A stretch of 64,000 nt of DNA. Source: Diogma glabrata. Its lineage: Eukaryota; Arthropoda; Insecta; Diptera; Cylindrotomidae. Positions 57,351-64,000 of this stretch are shown here, piece after piece. Within the stretch, counting starts at the first letter, position 1; every line of letters starts with the position of its first letter. Under the pieces are notes generated by a model. That model worked only from the letters and a program-made list of their open reading frames with translations. It did not search any database and was not told the DNA's origin. The stretch is from assembly GCA_963693315.1 (NCBI GenBank), contig OY856187.1, positions 116,358,683 through 116,422,682 of the forward strand, read 5' to 3'. The translations under genes and the position numbers were made by a program.

Positions 57351-58151
57351 CTAACCGATAATCTTTCAGTATTGTTTTTTAAATTTAGACATTATTTAGT
57401 GTTAACTATAAGAAATTATAGATTAACATCTCTGAATATCGTAAGATACGATGCTAACCAGGGATCTAAGGTTACTCACTATTGATCAATTCTCTTTGAG
57501 GATTTTAAAATTGATTTGATCTAGGCAGGCACGCGCGTTTATCCATAGTGTATATGTGTACCTTCAAATCAGCAACATACAACGAATCAAGCTCATTAGT
57601 AAGATTAGAATTGCTGAGCAGCGATGAAAGTCTCACCAAGGTTTTCAACCGACTGTTCCAGATATGTGTGACAAAGAAAGTAAATTTCCCGTCGCTCTTC
57701 CTTTACAAAAACCACATTGTCTTTTATTAAGTAACGACTTAAGAAGCTCATAATATTAAATTAATGAACATTTGTTGAATTCTGTTAGCAACTTTTTTGA
57801 AATTGGCTGTATACTGGCCATTTTTTAAAGAGCATTTATTTTAAATTTTATTGCTTCTTCACATTTACCCGAATCCTAAAGATCAGCCTTCAGAACCATA
57901 TATCGGAATAAACCTGCGCATACCCACGTGTATTATTTCTGAAAAATTAGAAGCAGAAATGTTTGAATTAAACATATATCTCTAAGCCCCTGCCAATCTG
58001 CAACCCAAATAAGACTAGGGTTAGATTGAAACTGTTTGGGAACTTGTAAGTTTAAATGAGTGGAAATCAAATTATGGTCTGAACCACCTAAAGGTTCTGA
58101 TACTTTAAATTGTACAAACGAAAGATCATTTATCAAAAACAAATAAAGCAA
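57345..58151 (-). pseudogene. Decayed Jockey/CR1-like non-LTR element
   Basis: On the minus strand: an endonuclease C-terminal piece (58151-57933: FVQFKVSEPLGGSDHNLIST, with the conserved SDH), an RT beginning with KNGQYTANFKKVAN near 57820, then QCGFCKGRATGNLLSLSH near 57715-57650, then the 3'UTR block (57480-57360) shared with 28261-28400. The order is right, but most of the element is deleted and frames are broken. Confidence 0.7.
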
Positions 58152-59005
58152 TTTACTGATTTGACCATGACTGTCAGGAGCTCTGGTAGGTTGTTTGGCC
58201 GTAATATCCGAGTGAAAATAAATATAAAAATAAAATAATAATATAGTAATAGGTTAAATTTTGTTTGACTAAAATGTTTTAGTATCAATAAATTTGTTTC
58301 CTTCTTGATAATGAAACCCCAACAAAAATATTTGTTTTCCAGCCAAATTGGCCCTTAGAAACAAACAAATATTATTTAATATTTGGTTCCATAACAAAAA
58401 TCCCTTAACGATTTAAGTCCTAATATCTATACAGCCCAATATTATATTAAACCAGATAATCGAAAACGAAAAAAACAGAAATTGACAGAGCGAAAGCGCG
58501 AGAAAAATCACATTGTTTGCGGAACGCTTTGCTGTGATCTCGACTATTTTAGAAACTCCTAAAGAAAAACCAAAAATCCAGTCTTCAAGCGTCAGTATGA
58601 AAGATTTTTATTTCAAACCCAAAATTGTCAAAAAAATCTTAAGGGGGTTAACTACCAAAACATTATTCTCCCTATTCTAACAACATTTTCAAAGGAACTT
58701 GCACCTTCTCTTAATAAAATTTTCTACAAATCCTATAGATCTGATATTTCTCTTTCGTGCTAGAAGTTAGCCAATTCATTCTCAAAACGAAACAAAATGT
58801 GATATTTCAAATTAAAGACCGCAATACCCTTGCTCTCAGCTCTATCTAAAATATATGAGCATTATATTACTACACACCAGTAATGCCAGATCGGGTGAAT
58901 TTTTTCCGTTTATGGGATATTTCATTTAAAACAGGAAAGCGGACCAAAACTTGGTAAGTGCGGGCTTTTTCACAATTAATTATAGTAGCTTTTTAAATTT
59001 TAAAC
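58152..59005. other. Spacer with a dispersed repeat, no gene
   Basis: 58310-58640 resembles 5340-5700 inside the hAT-like element. Otherwise nothing is recognised. Confidence 0.4.
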
Positions 59006-59774
59006 TTATACCGCATTTACAGCGACATAGCAAATAAGTATAGATAGTATATTAATTTTTGGGAAAAGTAGAGGGTGTAGAAATCAAAGATTTTTATTTG
59101 CAACTAGCAGGACCCGGCGTGCTTTGCTACGCTTATAAATAAAGTTTGTGCACAGACATTTTGTTGGCGTAGTAGCAATGATTTCAAAAAGTAGTAATGA
59201 GAAATGATAGCGTAGTTTTTAATTTTTGTTTTTAAAAATATGAATGAAAAATAATCAGTACTTTAGCTCATCAGTTCGGATATATGAAAAATTGGCGATC
59301 AAATAAGTTTTCGGGTAAGCTATAAAAAAATTTAAATAACTTGTTGAATTAGTAGAGGTGTGTCAACACTCATCTCTATATAGAACATTATACAGAACAA
59401 AAATAGATTCTCAAATGTTCACAGTGCTCATGCATTGTATTTGTACCCTACACGAAACACACAAAAACTTTTCTAAAGAAGTTTTTCTGAGAAATGAAAA
59501 TGAAAAATGCTGTCAAATTGCAAAATTCAAGTGAATTACAATAATTACTTTGATCTTAATCACTCACAAAATCTCTCAAAATTTTATTTTTTACACCAAA
59601 TAGCGTAAAAGTTTTGTTTATTTAACATTGGTCGCATATTGCAGCTATCTCATAAGAAAAAAAACTCGAGAAAACTCGTGAAGATAACATTAAATTAACA
59701 TTGTGTCATTTTTATTGCAACTTATTTATTTTAATATGGAGCGAATTTCAAAATGTCGTGTTAATTCTATTTAT

Positions 59775-60110
59775 TTATTCGAGTCCGTCTGGTGCGTACA
59801 CGAATAAATCAGAAGGTTTTCCTAACGCGCCAGCCACATATAGTTGTCCATGTCCATGTGAGAAGAACGGATTCTCCAAATCTAGTCTACATACTTACAG
59901 CAACTGTCCGTGTACTTTGTTGATGGTAATTGCAAAAGCGAGTTGCACTGGAAAGTAAACGTTTTAATCTGTTGGGATCATTGAAATATGTGGCCTGTCT
60001 GTCGTGGCAGCACTACATCTTCCTCTTCGAATTTTTTACTCAAAATTGTAGCTTCAATGACATTGTACATCTTTGTTTTCACGGAAGTTCAAAAAATTTT
60101 GTGCAATTTC
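59775..60110 (-). pseudogene. Helitron helicase (PIF1-like) C-terminal relic
   Basis: MYNVIEATILSKKFEEEDVV then LPRQTGHIF (from 60070), and in a second frame FPVQLAFAITINKVHGQ, then after a TAA VCRLDLENPFFSHG..QLYVAGALGKPSDLFVYAPDG. This is the end of the Helitron Rep/helicase, motifs V-VI (usual FPl.LAFAMTINKSQGQ and HGQLYVA.SR). A frameshift, an in-frame stop and a small duplication (HGHGQ) make it dead. The Rep domain is not seen. Confidence 0.8.
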
Positions 60111-60829
60111 AAAATATGTGACCTATTTGGAATTATAATATGTGTCACAACAACACATAAAAACCTTTTAAGACCTAGGTTCTACAACATAATGCTTTTT
60201 AAGACGTTGATGGGCGCACATTTTTTTTTATATTCTTCTTAAAGAATGGAAAAATTAATAATAAATCCTTTCACATTATAATGTACGACATAGGGCAATA
60301 TTTCATGATAGGATGGAGGAAATAAAAACAATATACTTTTTTTTTTTTCAAATTTGCAGGCACAAAGCTAAAATTAGGTTCCTAATTATCCTAGTGCTAG
60401 AGGCATATACCAAGATCATATAACCTATTGTTTACCTAAAGCCAGCATATATATTATATAATAATTATATGGAAGCTCATTTATTCTAGCAAGCAAAAAG
60501 TTCATTCTTTTAAAAAATAAAAAAATTACGTCCATCAACACCTTAGAAAGCATGTTCTTATGTGTTGTTGTGACACACATTGTAATTCCTACTACCCAAC
60601 ACATTTTATTTTAAAAAATATTGCGACGCTGGTGCATAGGCTGACTTCACCACAGCTCTGGAAACATAGTGTTCTGGATATATAATGAGCTAATATCCAT
60701 CAAATACTTTAATTAAAAGCTAACCAATAGTATGGACTTCGTAGTTCTAATAATAAAAATATTAAAGCAAGCAGTAGTATCCCAACAAACATAAATTCTG
60801 TTGTACGAGAAAAAGTAAAAAAAAAATTT

Positions 60830-62730
60830 ATCGGAAGTGACAAACCGGAAGTTAGGATGCAGAACTGTTGTAAACCGTATTAAATGTGTATGTACCAAAT
60901 TTCATCCAATTCGATTATCAGGTACATAAGTTATTGAGCTTCCAAAATAACAGGTGCTTGGAGGACCCCCTACCACTTTGTTCACTATCGCTAAAAAAAA
61001 CTAATCAGTTTCTTGCCATACATATTTGCATCTTTTTGCAAAGTGTGATCAAAATTACTTAACGAACGAATGTTGTATGCATCCAACAAACATTGAAACA
61101 ATAAACAGGTGTTCGGGAGGACCCCACCACTTATCCCAATATTGTCGAAAAACTAATCAATTCCTTGTCATTAAAGTCTTCATCTTTTTTCAAAGTGCCA
61201 TTAAAATTGATTGATGAATGAAATCTGTATGCTCCCAACAAACTTTAAAAACAAAGTGTAAAAAGTCAGCAGTTGTATGGCAGACCCCCCGCCACTTTGA
61301 TGAATGTATTTCAAAAGATGATAACTATTTTCTTACTCTAATTGGAACCTCTTCCATAAGTTTCATCATAATCACTTCATTATTGTAGGCTGTAGTGTGC
61401 ATAAAGATACTGAAAAAACTCCCAACAATTAAAAACAATTTTTTTTTACCGGAAGTAAAAAACCGGAAGCTGGGATGCAGAATTTTTGTAAATCATACTA
61501 AATGCTTATGTACCAAGTTTCATCCAATTTGATTATCAGGTACAGATGTTATTGAGCTTTAAAAAAAACAGGTGTATGGTACACCCCCACCACTTTGTTC
61601 ACTCTCGCTCAAAAACTAACCAGTTCCTTGCCATACATGTTTGCATACATAATTGCATCTTTCCAAACTGTCATCAAAATTGGTTCACGAACGAATGGTG
61701 TGTGCTCCCAACAAACATTGAAAAAATGATGACACAGTAAACAGGTGTTCGGAAGGCCCCGTACCACTTATCCCAATATTGTCCAAAATCTAATCAGTTC
61801 CTTGTCATTTAAATCTCCATCTTTTCCAAAGTGTCATTAGAATTGATAAATGAATGAAGTCTGTATGCTCCCAACAAACTTTAAAAACAAAGTGTGAAAA
61901 GTCAGCAATTGTATGGTAGACCCCCCGCCACTTTGATCAATGTGTCCCAAAAGATAATAATTATTTTCTCACACTAATTGGAACCCTTTTCCATAAGTTT
62001 CATCACAATCACTTCATTATTGTAGGCTGTAGTGTGCTTAAAGACACTGAAAAAACTGCCAACAATTTACAAAAAAAAATTTTTACCGGAAGTGAAAAAC
62101 CGGAAGTTGGGATGCAGAACTGTTGTGAACCGTACTACATACTCATGTACCAAGTTACATCCAATTCGCTTATCAGGTACAGATGTTATAGAGCTTGGTG
62201 CTCCAGGGACCCCACACCATTTTGTTCACTATCGCTCAAAAGCTAATCAGTTCCTTGTCATACATGTTTACATCTTTTTCCAAAGTGTCATCAAAATTCA
62301 TCCACGAATGAATGTTTTATGCTCCCAACAAACATAAAAACTTTGTGGAAAAAACCACCTGTTGTATGGTTGACCCCCGAACCCTATATCCAATTTGCTC
62401 TAAAAGTTGATAAAATTTTTTTTATGTTATTTAAAAGCTTTTACCAACGTTTCATGAAAATCGATCGGTAATTGTAGGCTACAGTAGGGATAAACACCTG
62501 AAAAAAAAACATTTTAACCGGAAGTGATAAACACGAAGTTGGTATGCAGAAATATTGGAAACAGTACTAAAACCTTATATACTAAGTTTCATTAAGATCA
62601 TAGTCCGGGATCAGAAGTTATTCAAGATTTAAACTTAGAGGTGTTTGGAAGACCCCCCGCCATTTTGTCCAAATTTAAAACGAATACAGATCTTCTATTT
62701 TCAAGTGAACCTGTATCATTTACCAAAGTT
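60830..62730. repeat. Helitron-internal tandem array with paired CCGGAAG motifs
   Basis: Units of unequal length (about 605, 640 and 430 bp) start near the ccggaag motifs at 60830, 61448, 62086 and 62518. Each usually has accggaagt.aaaaaccggaagttgg, then catccaatt.gattatcaggtac, aggaccccc.accactttgttcac, and ccttg.cata. The last unit is of a second type, shared with 29000-29290. Confidence 0.8.
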
Positions 62731-63383
62731 TCATCAAGATCCTATGCAGAAAACTCACTATTGCAAACGTGTTGCCAGCTAAGGGCCACATTTTTAATTA
62801 GTTTGTTTATAATACTTGCTATCCATGTTTGATTATACATAAGCTATGCTTCTTTGTATAGTATTTGTGCGAATTACATTTCGTAATTTTGAGCTTTTAA
62901 TCGATGTTATCAACTATCTTTCTTAGTTGAAGAAACATGCATTACATATACAAAATTGCAAACCAATAACCTATTTAGTTTATTACCAATAACAATAACA
63001 CATTGTATAGACGATAAAATTTGTAACATCATTATGTGTTTAATTCAAATACATAGAGTTTTGATATACCAATGTAATTGTTTCAGATTATACTTTCATT
63101 TTTCAATTTCATTAAATTATGTTCAACAAAAAAATTGATCAAAGGAATCTAACCGTATAAAACGATATTTAAAGAAAAATCAAATTAAATTATTATCAAC
63201 ATTTAGGCAGAACCCTTTAAGATAATTGTAATGGCCCTCCCTGGGGTTCCATTCAAAAAAAAATGGCCTGTTACCTATGCGCAAGTGTACACAACAACTT
63301 CCCAAAGTTTCATGATGATCGGATGAATGGTTTATTAATGCATTAACGACAAACATACATACTTTCAATTTTATATATATAGA
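62731..63383. other. Helitron 5' region, no gene
   Basis: Contains aaagtttcatgatgatcgg and gacaaacatacatactttcaa near the 5' end, as in many arthropod Helitrons. Open frames 62641-62832 and 62956-63138 have no domain. Confidence 0.4.
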
Positions 63384-63538
63384 TGGTGTTCATAGCGTGA
63401 AGTATTAAATTATAAAAAATTGGATTTTTAGTAAGGCTAGATATCAAATTAGCTGCAAGCTTTTAAAATAAAAAGTGTTTACAGCACAGATTTAAATTAC
63501 ATCTACTAATTTGCTATGCCGCTGTGAATGCGGTATAA

Positions 63539-64000
63539 TTCAAAATGATCGCAACAACTATTTTTTTACTATGCTTTCAGAAAGATGTTGATTACCCAAT
63601 AATTTTGTTTAAATGATTCTGCCATTCATCGCCTTTATAGTATACAGTAAAATCGATGAAATTTCACCCTTCTGATGTTGATGTTCTGATATTTCTTACG
63701 AAAATAGAAACAAAAGTTTCGAAAATTCCACAAACAATAACATATATCTGAGTTTCAGGAATATTTTCACACTACGAGACGAAAAATAAAATCACCTACA
63801 ATAAGGAACTACAAGATCCTTTCTATGCATCGATGCATTTTGAACATATTAAAAAATATTGTTATAGTGGTGGATTTTGAAGTTTTTTCCATATAAACAA
63901 TTGGATTTATATATATGTATATTTTTTTTAATTGTAAGCTTGATGGGAAGTTTTTCCTTAAAGAAACGGTAAAATCGGTAAGTTTTGATACGGCAACGGG
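63539..64000. other. Right edge of the window, no feature recognised
   Basis: AT-rich, nothing coding seen. Confidence 0.4.

Larger units (their letters stand above)
59104..63383 (-). mobile_element. Helitron, 4.28 kb, with canonical ends
   Basis: On the minus strand it starts TCTATATATATAAAATTGAA (63383) and ends CGCCGGGTCCTGCTAG (59104). The flanks are A before and T after, the usual A^T Helitron target. A hairpin gcgt(a)gc-aaa-gcacgc sits about 11 bases before CTAG. It has no TIRs and no target duplication. A helicase relic inside (59775-60110) confirms the class. Confidence 0.88.
59006..63538. mobile_element. Small TIR element (~250 bp) split by a Helitron
   Basis: TTATACCGCATTTACAGCGA at the left and, inversely, TTATACCGCATTCACAGCGG at the right, continuing catagcaaat.agta. 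Removing the Helitron (59104-63383) leaves 98 + 155 bp. The target duplication is not clear. Confidence 0.75.

Noticed and set aside
60713..63368. Several 60-100-codon frames in the Helitron array
   Set aside because: All fall in tandem repeat units without domains; the frames end at unit variations.

Overview
The window looks like insect nuclear DNA. It is AT-rich and gene-poor, with spliced cytochrome P450 exons (GT...AG introns, clan 3, CYP6-like) and relics of nearly every insect transposon class. The order cannot be told from the sequence. The only intact host gene is a three-exon CYP6-like P450 on the minus strand (29859-33379, 519 aa). A second, very similar first exon starts at 501 on the minus strand and runs off the left edge. 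Both exons carry matching upstream DNA, so this is a tandem P450 pair with about 32 kb of mobile DNA between the two 5' ends.

Layout: 1-1702, start of P450 copy 1 and its duplicated upstream DNA. 1835-4100, TA-flanked and foldback MITEs. 4400-10460, a decayed cysteine-rich ORF, a PIF/Harbinger end, a 4.5-kb hAT-like element with a perfect 8-bp target duplication holding two dead non-LTR reverse-transcriptase (RT) fragments, and a broken Harbinger transposase. 10818-15313, a 35-codon fragment of AP-2 sigma adaptin interrupted by a nearly intact R1/LOA-type non-LTR retrotransposon with a perfect 12-bp target duplication. 15909-27835, two nearly identical copies of a hairpin-rich block of about 5.95 kb in direct tandem, joined by a 33-bp filler. 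27836-29318, RT and Helitron fragments. 29787-34357, the intact P450 gene. 34755-42770, dispersed repeats, several palindromic MITEs and a non-LTR endonuclease relic.

43072-48299 is a complete hAT element (8-bp target duplication TTAAGAGC) with a dead ZMYM1/DUF4371-like transposase that is itself broken by a MITE, a Penelope GIY-YIG relic, and 11 copies of a 76-77-bp satellite built on the element's subterminal motif. 48643-49740 is a ~288-bp tandem repeat. 50558-54333 is a nest of at least five elements; three of the insertions can be resolved because an uninterrupted copy of the host repeat lies at 34755-35215. 57345-58151 is another non-LTR relic. 59006-63538 is a small TIR element holding a 4.28-kb Helitron with TC and CTAG ends, a helicase relic and a CCGGAAGT tandem array.

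I see no operons, CRISPR arrays, rRNA or convincing tRNA genes. No wholly new system is evident. The most unusual signals are the templated junction in the 6-kb tandem duplication, the AP2S1 fragment among transposon genes, the filled/empty site pairs, and the amplification of a terminal motif inside the hAT element.
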